Shown here in pieces: positions 46,520 through 58,500 of a stretch of 64,000 nucleotides of DNA; position 1 is the first letter of the stretch; each line of letters begins with the position of its first letter. A program made the translations under genes and the position numbers. The DNA is from Lutraria lutraria (Eukaryota > Mollusca > Bivalvia > Venerida > Mactridae). The notes beneath the pieces are model-generated. The model searched no databases. It saw only the letters and a program-made list of their open reading frames with translations, and was not told the origin of the DNA. The stretch lies in assembly GCA_964023205.1 (NCBI GenBank), contig OZ026841.1, forward strand, positions 25,196,561-25,260,560. Reading direction: 5' to 3'.

Positions 46520-47817
46520 GTATTACTTTTTTTGTTCTGTTCGCTAGTGTTATACACAGGCTACACAACTTTGCGCAATCACTTTGCATTTGTCGCTTAC
46601 AGTAGAAAACATAGAAACAACGTATGTTGCATGTTTGCACTGAGACTCAGTTACTACTTGTACAGTCGTGTCAAGCTGTACGACGTACATATTTCTACTC
46701 CAAGTTCGCTAATCAGTTGCAGATTTCTGCAATAACATCGATTGTTATTTGCATTTTACCTGGGGCTTCTTGAATACAACAAGCCTTATGACTTTAGTTT
46801 GATATGTTGCGTTATGCACCAATTTCATTGCAACCATATTGTGCGGTGAATATGTGCTGGGTTAATGTCGTTGGCAATGTGCACATGGAACGTGGGCATC
46901 TCAGTGTGTAGTTCACAAGCAGCGCGGGTCTTAGAGGGACTTGTCCATGCTCATAAGTGGTTGATAACTGAACAATTAGTTTTGATGTCAATTATATATA
47001 GAGAGACAGAGTAAGTACGCTCACATACATACATATCAGACGGACACGTGATGAATCAGTATACTGTACTTGCAGTTATTTGAGTAAACATGCTGGTATG
47101 TGAGTACATGAATATTGGGGTACTTACACTAGGAAATTGCACATTCATTGCTTATATTTATGATATTAAATGCTATCAGAATATTGGAACCTAATTGGAG
47201 TCTAGTCGCAGAACAATTCCAAATGAAATAAGGGCGACCAGGCGCCCCATTGAATATGCACTCAGTATATTTGCGAACTTAACAAAATGAAAGTAAGTTA
47301 GCAGGTGCATAAATGCATTGTCTGACTGATTTAGGGGCCGTCCTGTGTCGTGCACCCCCTACGCCCCATGCTAGGTATGAACTAAATAAGCCCGAGTAGG
47401 TGTTACAAGACGAATTCACTGTAAATGTCATTCCTTCGATTCAACAAACTCAGAGTGCATTCAGTGCAGTAGAACTCTAATTGGCAAGATGAAAATATTT
47501 TTCATCCCATCCTGTTTTTTTTAAAGCGAGCACGGATGTTTGAATTAAGCAAACATTGCTTGGTGGAATAAAATGTTCAGGAACACCTAATTCTGAAAAC
47601 TTATACATGTAACAATCATGTTTGGTTAATTACAGAGACTGTTTTTGCTACAACACCTTCGAGAAAACACTGTAAGGTCATGAAAACAATGTATGTTTAG
47701 ACTATTTAAAATTTATATAGCATTTTTTGTCAGATATAGCTCATACACTTCAACACTGCATCATCAATCTTCATGTTACGATGGCGAAGGAAGATCCAAA
47801 GGGTTCGCCTGGGTGCC
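46520..47817. other. No gene seen
   Basis: No supported exon or repeat was found on either strand. Confidence 0.4.
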
Positions 47818-47940
47818 GTGGAGCCACCCGCTCCTTCCTAACATGTTAGACTTAATTGGTCTAAGATAGGATTCGAACACACAAATGTGAGGGGCTAATG
47901 ATTCATAGAGACCGTAACCACTCCTTCATGGAGGCCCCTA
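47818..47940 (-). repeat. tRNA-derived SINE head
   Basis: On the minus strand, a box-A-like CATGAAGGAGTGGTTACGG is followed at tRNA-like (class II) spacing by box B GTGTTCGAATCCT. Downstream lies GGAAGGAGCGGGTGGCTCCA. This looks like a Ser/Leu-tRNA-derived SINE; the 3' extent is unclear. Confidence 0.5.
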
Positions 47941-49368
47941 CAAGATAAAGAAATGAAGAAAAAGATAATCATACAGGGAGTTTATCACTTCTTTATTTTG
48001 TCACATACATATTAATATGATAAACACAAGAAGTTTTAGAACCATAATTACATTACATAAAATCATTGTTTGACTTGTCAAAAAGATGAGATGACAATTT
48101 CAATTTGAAAACATGATTTTATGACAATTTTACCATCCTTCCAACCGTAAAACCGGTTATCAAAGACCGCAATTAATGAAGTAGGAATATATATGGACAG
48201 TATTCACAGTTGGACATTGATTATAGATTAATTTGATTAATAATATCATTGAATAAAGGCTCAAGATCGGTCTTAATTCACAATTGGTCTTGATGGACGC
48301 ATTCATCTCAGAAGAAATGCAGATTTTTGTTTCTTTTGCGGGTGAACTATGTCAAATTTTCACATTGTTTAGCCTGACTGATGGGCCCATGAGTTAAATT
48401 AAGCTCATAAGTGAAAATAATTTGACAAGAACAATTGTCTTATCCTGGCAAAGTTCATAATTATGAAAATATTGTTTAATGTATATGATAGCACATAAAA
48501 CATATAAAAGATTGAACCACATGTTTACTTTTAGACATGAATACTTACAAAATAATGGTCATAATAAATGATAATAAAACATAATCTATACAAAATGCGG
48601 AACATACATTTCTTCAAGATTAAAGATTAGAGATCTCTTCATGTTCATATCAGAGCACGTACCTTATGAATTCGAAGATAGTGTTATATGACCATGATGA
48701 ATCTTGTTCATTTTTTTTTTGACAGGTTTTGACAAGTTTTGACAGGTTTTGACAAGTTTTGACAGGTTTTGACAATCAACCAGTATTAACAAATACGTAC
48801 AATAACAAAACAGTTTCAGTCAAATTACCAAACAAATGAACGTCAGAGAAACTTAACTTTTATGCTATGTATGTATATCTAATGTTAAAATAAATTTGTA
48901 TTACTAATTCAACAATCCTCTAATACTTATCATCATGAAGGTACTCAATCAAGTAGTCCAACAGAGATACAGTACATGATCCACAGACAACTCACCTATT
49001 GAATTACGTAATCATGAATTAGCATAATTTCAATATAAAGTACTTTTTATGATCAACCCATAGTAATAAAATGAAAAAACAACAACATATTTTAAAAGGC
49101 AATTTCTAAAATTGAAGACAAATATTCGTGCTTCATAATCATTGAGACAAGTGAACAACTCATTCCATGACAGTATAACTCGAAATACAATATAGTTGAC
49201 CTCAGAGGTTAACACTTTGAAACAACAACAACAGATATCTACTCTCAATCATCATAAAGTATACTTGAAAATAGGTATACATCTGAACTAGATACACGTT
49301 CAGTCAGTGGTCAGTTCAGTGTATTCTGTATAAAGTTTCTCCAAATAAGAGTGATGATTTTATAATCT
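47941..49368. other. No gene seen; one short tandem repeat
   Basis: AT-rich. Only the GACAGGTTTTGACAAGTTTT tandem repeat at about 48721-48775 stands out. Confidence 0.4.
48721..48775. repeat. 20-bp tandem repeat (GACAGGTTTTGACAAGTTTT)
   Basis: About 2.7 copies of the 20-bp word, itself two near-identical 10-bp halves. Confidence 0.9.
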
Positions 49369-49605
49369 TTAATCACTGTCACTACCACTACTGCTTTCTC
49401 CGTCTCGTGCTTTCTGTTGTAAGGACAAACAACCAGAGTTCTGCATGAAATGGAATTCTTTGAAGAACTTTGGTAGAGCTACAAGCAAGGAACACACGTA
49501 CCTGTGAAGTTTGTTGACGACGAACGGACGGACATAGCTCGATCCTAAAAACTCATCTTGGCACTTTGTGTAGTATATATTTATGTATATACTTCATTAT
49601 CATAT
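49369..49605 (-). CDS. Candidate terminal exon of an unrecognised protein
   Basis: On the minus strand a frame is open for 78 codons and ends in a stop at 49371-49369. It includes CQDEFLGSSYVRPFVVNKLH, RYVCSLLVALPKFFKEFHFM and an acidic/serine tail GESSSGSDSD. The composition looks like real protein, and the Ser/Asp-rich end is a common C-terminal style. An acceptor could be ACACAAAG just before TGCCAAGATG (about 49563), but its pyrimidine tract is poor. I found no upstream exons in 49.6-51.2 kb. It could be the last exon of a gene lost elsewhere, or a processed fragment. Confidence 0.35.
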
Positions 49606-49639
49606 ATTCATAATCTACTGCAGAAGGTGGTCTTTAGAG

Positions 49640-50115
49640 GTAAACTCGTTGAGTGATATGGTGAAGCTAGGCTCCATTACATTGCCGATGGCGCTAGCAC
49701 CTTGACGTTGACTCAATCATATTTGAAACAAAATGTAAGTATTTCGTTTTAAACCGACCTCTGTGAACTATTTTTGTGTTGAAGTAAAGGGGATGCTGGA
49801 ACAATATATGTTGCATGCACGATTAGGAAGGCCAGCATCCACTTCACGGAAATCACCCAGATGTGTCTCCTCGTGAACGAAAACATGTCAGACTTGATAA
49901 TTGATAAAAGATCTGCTCATCGTCATTTTGGGGGGTATTTCTGGTCGAAAATGCATGCACAACGACGACAAAAATGTTCTATGTGGCATAGCATTCTTCA
50001 ATATTTGAAAAACAAACATGTTCATTAAAAACGGATACTTTTATATATTGTAAATATTACCTGTGTTTTTTCTCAGGGGCTCTATAACAGACGTGTCGAT
50101 GGCTCATATTTAACA
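49640..50115 (-). repeat. R2 dispersed repeat, inverted copy of 12441-12975
   Basis: About 480 bp match the reverse complement of 12441-12975. Both copies carry a donor-like word (AAAAT/GTAAGTATTTCG here, 49735; AATGTGAGTTTTTCG in the other), so the repeat may contain a conserved non-coding exon end. The family is unknown. Confidence 0.7.
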
Positions 50116-51428
50116 GATCACAAGGGTCAGTGATAGGGTTCCCGCTTTTAATTACCATCACTGCTAAAATATTGTACGTTCCCTGTACCTATGACCCTGA
50201 TCATAGAATTGTTATAAAATGAGACAAGTACAGTGTACGAGTATATCCGGGTTTATTCATCCAAGTGCTTCACTTGGTAATCATCTATCATTTGCAATTA
50301 TATACTAGTATATAAACATTTTTGATAAAATAGATTTAAATAGAAAACAATTGTAATACTTCTAACTGCAGCCTTGGCCTTTACATCACAATTTGTGTCG
50401 TATATATCACCAGTTGCATGCACACTGTGAGGAAGACAATATTATTTATGTTACTATACGTATCTAATACGAGTACATGCTAACTTAGTAAGAACTTGTT
50501 CCACCGAGTATAGATCTGACGCGAATAATATAACTAACAATAGCAACAAAGACATACAGGTCAAAGAACTGTCTGTAAAAGGTGGAATTATGTACTAAGT
50601 ATTTTTTCTGGAAATTGTGTCCTTTTATCTACCAGCAAGGGGTGTTAAGTACTACTGAACATTTGTAAAGTGTAAAATTTTGCAATCAAAAGGATCTATT
50701 ATTAATGTCAATCTGACGAACTTGTATTACATTCTAACCAAACAAACATATAAAGGACAGAACCACAAATTAACCACAAACCTGTTTAAATCACTAGCAA
50801 TACACAAATGGGAAATCCTTTTTAAATACAATGTAGTAACAAAATGATATGTGGGCATATTTTCAGAGAGCAACAAGGACTACTTTTTATAATATACTGT
50901 TTATTTGGACAATCATTAAAGCAATATTGAAGTAGTTATTAATGACAATGACACAAGAAACAAGTAAGTAATTCTATATGATAGATACATGTATCATTAT
51001 CCTAATAATGATTTATGAAAGTACAAATGTATGATCAAGTGATGCAGTTCACCATTTCACAAATAAGTTTAACACAAGCTAATGGTACATGTACCAGTTT
51101 CTTCAGGAAAAGCTGTGTTACGACAATGTAGCTTTGAAACAGCCTCGATCTGTACATATGTGTAGTCATTTTATCAAATGTATAGTCATATCTCACAATG
51201 ATTAGGTGACCTATATTTACTGTAATCTATTCAAGCACATGAGTACACTTCTGAATAATATAATACATGTAACATGTACCTATGTAGTTGGTTAATGAAC
51301 ATGCATACATTGTTGTTTTATAGACCCACGTACATGATTGTAATTTAATACAGTCTGGCACAGTCAGAGATGCACAGTGACATGAATTATTCCTCGAAAA
51401 GAATGAAGAGTAGACAATACCTATTGCC
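50116..51428. other. No gene seen; downstream region of NIT2
   Basis: The part nearest 51428 is probably the 3' untranslated region of NIT2. I could not fix a polyadenylation site. Confidence 0.35.
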
Positions 51429-52286
51429 CTATTCTTTTGTCTTGTCTTTAACTTCATAAACATCATTCCTTCTTTGCACCGAGATTGGTATTTGACCCCT
51501 TATTTGATCCACAAGGTCAAGATCAACGTCTACATAAACAATTTTTTCTTCATGTTCACAAGTAGCAACCACCTCTCCCCAAGGACTTACCACAGAGCTA
51601 TGACCCCAGGCAACATATGTTGCATTTTCATCCCGAGCAGGGGACACTGTTGCCACATAAAGCTGATTATCCACTGCGCGTGCTCTGGTTAACAACTCCC
51701 AGTGGGCGGCACCAGTTGTCATATTAAAGGCACCAGGGTACAGCAACAATTTACAACCTTGTTTAGAATAAAGTTGAGCCATCTCTGCAAATCTAATATC
51801 ATAGCATATACCGATTCCAATTTTACACAAGGGTGTATCGAAAACACTGAAGCCGTTTCCTGCGGTTAATGTTTCTGATTCTTTGAACGTAATTTTCCCG
51901 GGGATATCGATGTCAAACAAATGCATTTTTCTGTGTTTGGCAACCATTTCACCTTTCGGATTAAACACAGTGCATGTGTTGTAAACCTTTCCATCATCTT
52001 CTTCCGGAATCGATCCACCAACTAAAAATATATTGTTTTCCACAGCGGCGTTCTTCAGGGCGTCCGTCGACGGTCCCGGGATCTTTTCCGCATATTCCGG
52101 GAAATAGCTCGTACCGTATGGGGAATTAAAACATTCCGGTAGTGCAACCACACTTGCCCCATTCGTAGCAGCTTCTTTGATTAACTTAGAAGCACGAGCT
52201 ACATTGTCTTGCTTCGAGGCTGTCACCGATAACTGCACAAGCGCGAGTCGAAACGATCGTGTCATTGTCGTTCCCAATTTTATCAT
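51429..52286 (-). CDS. NIT2: Omega-amidase NIT2 (nitrilase superfamily), intronless
   Basis: One continuous frame of 285 codons aligns end to end with animal NIT2, which hydrolyses alpha-ketoglutaramate and alpha-ketosuccinamate to 2-oxoacids and ammonia and completes the glutamine transaminase pathway in cytosol and mitochondria. The nitrilase Glu-Lys-Cys triad is present: E51 in LPECF, K120 in [12 protein letters not shown]161 in [21 protein letters not shown] and [15 protein letters not shown] are typical of the family. Two starts are possible: the ATG at 52286 or Met8 at 52265. Met8 ([12 protein letters not shown]) matches the usual start of the family and gives 278 residues, close to the normal length of about 276. 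No intron interrupts it, unlike its intron-rich neighbour and vertebrate NIT2, so intron loss or a retrocopy should be considered. It is transcribed away from WDR91. Confidence 0.95.
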   Translation of the reverse strand: MIKLGTTMTRSFRLALVQLSVTASKQDNVARASKLIKEAATNGASVVALPECFNSPYGTSYFPEYAEKIPGPSTDALKNAAVENNIFLVGGSIPEEDDGKVYNTCTVFNPKGEMVAKHRKMHLFDIDIPGKITFKESETLTAGNGFSVFDTPLCKIGIGICYDIRFAEMAQLYSKQGCKLLLYPGAFNMTTGAAHWELLTRARAVDNQLYVATVSPARDENATYVAWGHSSVVSPWGEVVATCEHEEKIVYVDVDLDLVDQIRGQIPISVQRRNDVYEVKDKTKE

Positions 52287-52566
52287 CCCGTCACAAAAAT
52301 TGTTTACATTTATACTGGAATAATGTATGAAGACTTCATGAGCCTAGAGATGATAGGTATTTCAGACAAAACTATAATAATCATCTTGTGCAATGGTCTC
52401 TGCTTTAATGAAAAAATAATTCGGTCGCATTTTATGGATTATTATAAGCAAAATGTCCAGACAGTCAAACAGTGACTTGAGAGGTAGATGACTGACTTTA
52501 TAATTCGATTTGGAAAATATTTTACGAAGCCTGGTTGTTTTAGGCTTTTGAAAGTCACGAAACAAA
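52287..52566. promoter_or_regulatory. Probable bidirectional promoter between NIT2 and WDR91
   Basis: The two start codons lie 280 bp apart (301 bp if NIT2 starts at Met8) and the genes diverge. No TATA box stands out at a fixed distance, which would suit a housekeeping bidirectional promoter. The assignment rests on arrangement only. Confidence 0.55.
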
Positions 52567-55500
52567 ATGGCGACTGCTGTGGGGAGGGTTGATGAATTTG
52601 TAAAAGATTATCTAATATACAGGGGCTTGTCGTCAACGTTGAAAAATCTTGAGATAGAGTTAAGAAACGAAAAAGAAAAAGGATTCCGAGTAAGTGAATT
52701 GTTGAATGTTTGTTGCTTGAATTAGCTTGCTTATTCTGATTAATTATAGTATCATAGTAGTCGGATATATAGGTATATTTTCGGATGTGTTTTTAGGTCC
52801 TTATTTCATAAATAATGATACCACTCTATAACAAACTATAATGACAATACGTTGATAGTTGGAAAAATGAATGGCTTTCAAGGCTACCAAATCATCCAGT
52901 GCTCCAGATATTTTTTGAGAGCCATGAATATTTCACTCATTGAAATGGAATATGGATGCGTAAAACAGCAAAATAAAACCAGTCGAATGAGTTTTTTGGA
53001 TTAAACCATATCTAAACAGTTTGGGTTTCTATTGCTAGCCACAATACGATTTATATGTACAGTAATCCGCACATATGTGTATAAGATGCAGGTAAAAAAT
53101 CAGAAGAAATCCTGGGGTTTTAGTATTTTGATTTATGTTGCAGGTGGATAAAATTGTTGAGCAGTTACAGTCATATGTATCTAACCATGATTTAGCAAGT
53201 CTTCGTGACTATTGGAATTTCTTGAACAGTCGTTTGTTTGCTCGTCTTGAACAGCGATACATGACAAGTGTGAGAAAACTGGAAGTTGGTTTGCTGAAAT
53301 ATTACCTTGTGATGGCTGCACAGAATAATAAACAAGACAAGATCATTGAGTTTTTTGAGAGAATGACTGAAATAATGCAGTATCAACCCGAGTTTAAAGA
53401 ATGGTTTTGTAAGAATGAGAATCATTTTGTATTGTAAAGGCTGTTCCTAAAAATGAGTTGAAATAAAATTAAAACAGATAAAATAAAAAATATTAGGATT
53501 TTTAGCTTTCAGCTATAAATGTCACCTAAATCTTCTGCTATCTTTGAAAAAATAGAAAACCTGCCAAGAATTCTAAATTGAGTTAGTTTGCTTTTAAAAT
53601 GTTGTTTTTCTTTTTTTTCGTAAAGTTCTATTTTAATTAGTGGAATTTCTTTCAAATATTAGTCTTTTGTATTTTCATTTTCAGCTTTTCCTTTTGTACG
53701 AAACCCAAAGGAAAACAGTAATTTTTCAACTTATTTTACTGTTCAATGGCAGGACACATTCTTTTTATCTCTACACAACTTCCTCAGTGTCATTCTTCAA
53801 GCAATGCATATCCTTTTATATTAATTGAAATTTGTTGTTCTCATAAACAAAATACAGGTACTGCAAACGTGTATAACGTAAATTACAGTGTACCTGTACA
53901 TCTTTTTAAGGACTGTTCTGTTAATAACAGACTGTTATGCAGATACACAGCTGTATGTAACTAGTCCAGTGTATATAAATATTGTATCTCCTGGATCTAT
54001 ATTGGCAAGCAATTGGGCTCAACATATTTCAAACTTATTTTACATCAAAATAATGACAAAAGAAATACACCAATCCATTAAAACATAATGCTAATCCATG
54101 TTTTGGCATATTTCTGAGTGGTAGTACTGAAACTTACTGTTCAGTTTTAATGTGTGCCAAAACTTTGCATGAGCAGAGAAAGCATTAATTAGAATTTCCA
54201 AGTCAATGAAACAATTTGCCAATGGTCAGTGAAGGATGTGTCTTTTGGTGCTGTCTTCTGTGGTATATATTCATATTGGCCACTGTACTGTTAAGTATAA
54301 CAATTGCCCTGGTATTACACAGCTTGTATCTTTGTCTGTAAGGAAATATTATGACTGTTCACATACATTAGTAATTCAAATAATTTGTATGAGCACATGC
54401 ATTGATTTTTCTTCCTTGACATTTTCGTACCTGGTCCTGTATTACTGAACTTTGAAGCTGAACACAGAGAGGTCAAAGACTTACAAGCAGAAAATGAGAG
54501 ACTTAAACAACAGGTATTAAACACATCGCTTATATTATTATCTAGTGCATGTTCACTTGTGTTATAGGAATTTGAATGAATGACAGTCACAGTGTATTTT
54601 ATTACCCAAAGCAATATATTGATGTTAATCCGTTATTTTTTGCTGTTATACCAAAAAAGTTGGATATTTGCCAGGATTTATAATTTGAGAATTGTTGACC
54701 GATCAACAGCTTTGACGGTTGACTGCCTCGATATTGGGTGTTTCCATAATGAACGTTCGGTAACAATCAGTACATTCTGTCCAGGTGGAACTTGCCGATT
54801 GCAGTTGGGGTTAAAGTATGACAGTGTCTTTCAGGCTATGCACCTGTTTATATGATTCTAATTTAACAAATGACAATATGGTGATTTCGTAGAAAATTTC
54901 AAATCTAAATCTTTTCCAAGATTTTTCAGAGGAAGAATGGAATAAACAATAGTACAAAAATATTCATATAATGCATTAGTTAATAACTGTGGTCCCGAGG
55001 TGGAGGGATGATATTTCAAAAGTCACCCCTCCACTTGGGACCACTGTTTTGACTGTTCCACAAATGCCCATGAAATAATTGTATAATACGGGAGGTGATA
55101 ACAGTTGTTTACTTGTATAATATTTGAAAAAAACTGAAAACAGTGTGTTTTTCACATTAAAGTTTTTTAACCATCAATAGTCCAGCATGGTGTCATATGT
55201 TAAGGGAATGGTTTGAATTTGGTAAAATTCTTTATATTTTAATTTGCATTTTCAACTTGATATCAATTTATTTTAAATGTTTTTTAGATAGTTTCCCTGG
55301 GAGAAGAACCTGACCCTGAATTTAAAGGATCTCATCCGGATAGTTACCTTACTGATCGTAGTCATATGGATTTAGTGTATGACTTTTCTTCACTCGGAGA
55401 GTAAGTGCGTTTTTTGTAGTTCTATGAAGTTATTCATTATGCAATATTATACTAAAATGTCTATGAAAAGATTCAAGAAAAATTACACCTTTCCATAATT

Positions 55501-58500
55501 CTAAATAGACATAAATAAAATGTTGGATGACCAACAGTTTTTGTGTATTTTTTGTGTTAAATCTTTGAATTGATTTTCAGCTTGACTTTAGAAATGATTG
55601 TTGTTCACTTATGATTTGGTTAATTAATTTTAAAGACCAAAATAATGCTGTTAATTGACTTACTTTAAAAGTAGGATATTTTCCTTACCTTTATGTCCTC
55701 TACATGGGTACCTTACAGGTATGACTACTTGTTTATCCTTTAAAAAGACTGACCTAAGACGAAGGTCATTATGTATAGTTTTGTTTCTATATTCAGGGAC
55801 ACAGCTATACAAGAACCCACAACAAAAACACCAAAGAAAGGCTTTCCATTTACCTCTTCACCTCTGCATATAGGGAAGAAAAGTGACAAGACATCACACA
55901 TATATAAGGTAAAATCATTCTTTTTAAAACACTATTTCATGCTCCTCTTTTGTCATGCTCATGAGCATTAGAGGTTACAGGTGCTTAGAGTTTAAATATA
56001 TTTTATGATTAACTTAGGTCATTCAAATATTCAATACTGAAGAATTGACTAGAGGTTAAAAGATGCTGTATGATCTTCCTTATTCATGTAATTGATCTTC
56101 ACGTAAAGTACTGTCAAACCTATTTACTAAGATCACCCTTGGAAAATACAACATTTAGCCTTTATTAACAGGAGGCCTTTATTTGGAGGGCATTTTTTTT
56201 TGTCTTGATGATTGATGACATTTTTTAAAAGAATGACCTTTATTCATAGGATTGCCTTTATTCAGAGGTGGCCGCTAACACAGGTTTGACTGTATATACT
56301 GATTAACTTTTTAGGCTAAAGATGACCAGATCAAAATGTCCATGATGGGCACGAAAGATTCAAAGTCACAGAAAGGAGCTAAACTGTTGTCAGTAATAAC
56401 TAGACAAAAGAAACCTGTTCAGAAAGCAGGAAGATCATTCAGCCAAGATACTTCAATGGCTAGCACCAATTCAGAATTAGCATCCAACTCTGCTGATAGT
56501 CTTCCAGTCAATCAAAAAATGAAGAAATTTGAAGAAGCCAGAATTAAAAGAAAAGAACTGTTAGAAGGTGGCTCAGAAAAGACAAAGCCCAGTGACAAGG
56601 TGCTATAAATTAATCACTCTTAGCATGACAATTGAATGTCTTGGAATGATACCAAGATCAAATGTGTATATTGTGCAATTTTATTAAACTGTCAAATGCT
56701 TCATGATTTCGAGATCAATGCTTGCATTTATTTTTAGCTTTGGTGAGGTACAATTTAGTTTTGTTAGTTAATAGTTATACGATAATTTTTGTTGTACTGG
56801 TTGTCTAATGTTCATGTTTTTAACAAGGTGCAACATAATATTATATAAACATGCAGAATGGCAATTCCCTAACCATGAAATAAACAAAAGCTATGGACTG
56901 TGCTACGAAGCTAAAAATAATTGCATTCAGCAACCATGTAATTATTCAGCCTTGACTGCTGGTTAATACAACCACACTATACCAAGTTAGTATATTGTAA
57001 ACAAAATCTTACCTGATTATTGTTAGGTTGACAAAAATATATGTGTTGTACGGTCAATGTAATACAGGAAAAGTCATCAGGAAATTACATAGTTGAGGAT
57101 CTTTGACTGCTTACTCCAGGACTCTTGTCATAACACTTTTCCTACTATGCAGTATGCTAAATAACCCCCTGATAGCAAAACATAGATACTAAACAGAAAC
57201 ATTACTCCTTAAGTATAAGTGTTCATGTATTCAAATTGATGTAGTATGGTGTCACAATGCTTTGTCTTCTATATTGTAGAAGACTGGTGATAGTAAAACA
57301 GACAACAGAAGTGAATATAACAGATCTGTATCAGAACCTGGAAGTCATGTGTCTCCGTCAAGATCTAGAGATAATCGAAGGACTGCGAGTAAAAGTGTCC
57401 TAGAAACAAAGGTATGCATGTAGCAATATTGGTGACTGAGAGTTAACATCCTGTGTATTGAGATGTTAGAAGTCAAATGCAATATTCAAATTCTACCTGT
57501 TATGCCTCATGTTAAGCAGTGGAGGTCAAACTGGGAGACCTTTTTTAGTTCTGTTAAAATCATGTTTGTATTTTTGAACACAGTTTGAAGTAAAATAACC
57601 ACCCATCAGGGTTTGAAGTAAAATAACCACCCATCAGTGTTTGAAGTAAAATAACCACCCATCAGTGTTTGAAGTAAAATAACCACCCATCAATGCTGTG
57701 AGTTTAAATCCAAATCTGAGGAAGCTGCAGAGCTAGCTTATAGAGAGTCGATGGTTCTACCTGAGTGTTTGTCTGGGATCAACCTAGTATGTCAAAGCTG
57801 GAAAACTTGCCAGATGACCTTGACTGTTAGTGCAATGTGAAATCCCAGACAAAAAAATGGGTTTTAAATGACTACTGGCATCTTAACAACTTTTTCTGCA
57901 TATTGTCATGAGAGTTGAATTTAATGTTTTTATTCTTGGTTAAAGAAATCTTGCCATTAATAAATGCTTCTATTTTAGCAAAGTTATTCCTCATCGCCTA
58001 AGTCATCTGATCTATCAGCACCACTTCCTCAAAGTAGCAACCCAACCATGGAAACGGTGACACCACTGGCATCTGCCACTGTGGCGGCCATGCTGGGAAC
58101 TGGTGTATCTGGACAAACTGAAGAATTACAGACTTTTCCCCCAATAAATGAACACATTGATAGTTCACAATCACAAGTTGGCGAAACTGAACATAAAACT
58201 CTTGAAACAAGTAAGTAAAAATGTCTTCTTTTTCATATTTTTATCCTTGCTCTCAAGTTTTACATGTTTTTATCCCATTTTTTGAGAATTAACATCTGTG
58301 ATCCTGGACCCACTGCCAAAGTTAAATATATGTTATCTTCAATCTGATATGTGAAAGTTTATTTAAATTATTTGTTTGTTCATGTAAATTAATGAAACAT
58401 TGTCTTATGAGAATGTATAATGCACTTGTAACATGCTGATTCCTGGTGTTGCAGAACACAAATCATCCTTTTACTTTACCTGTTGAATAAATAATCAAAT

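Noticed and set aside
53640..53828. 62-codon plus-strand frame
   Set aside because: It overlaps WDR91 exon 3 in the wrong frame; the conserved protein is in another frame starting after the acceptor at 53684.
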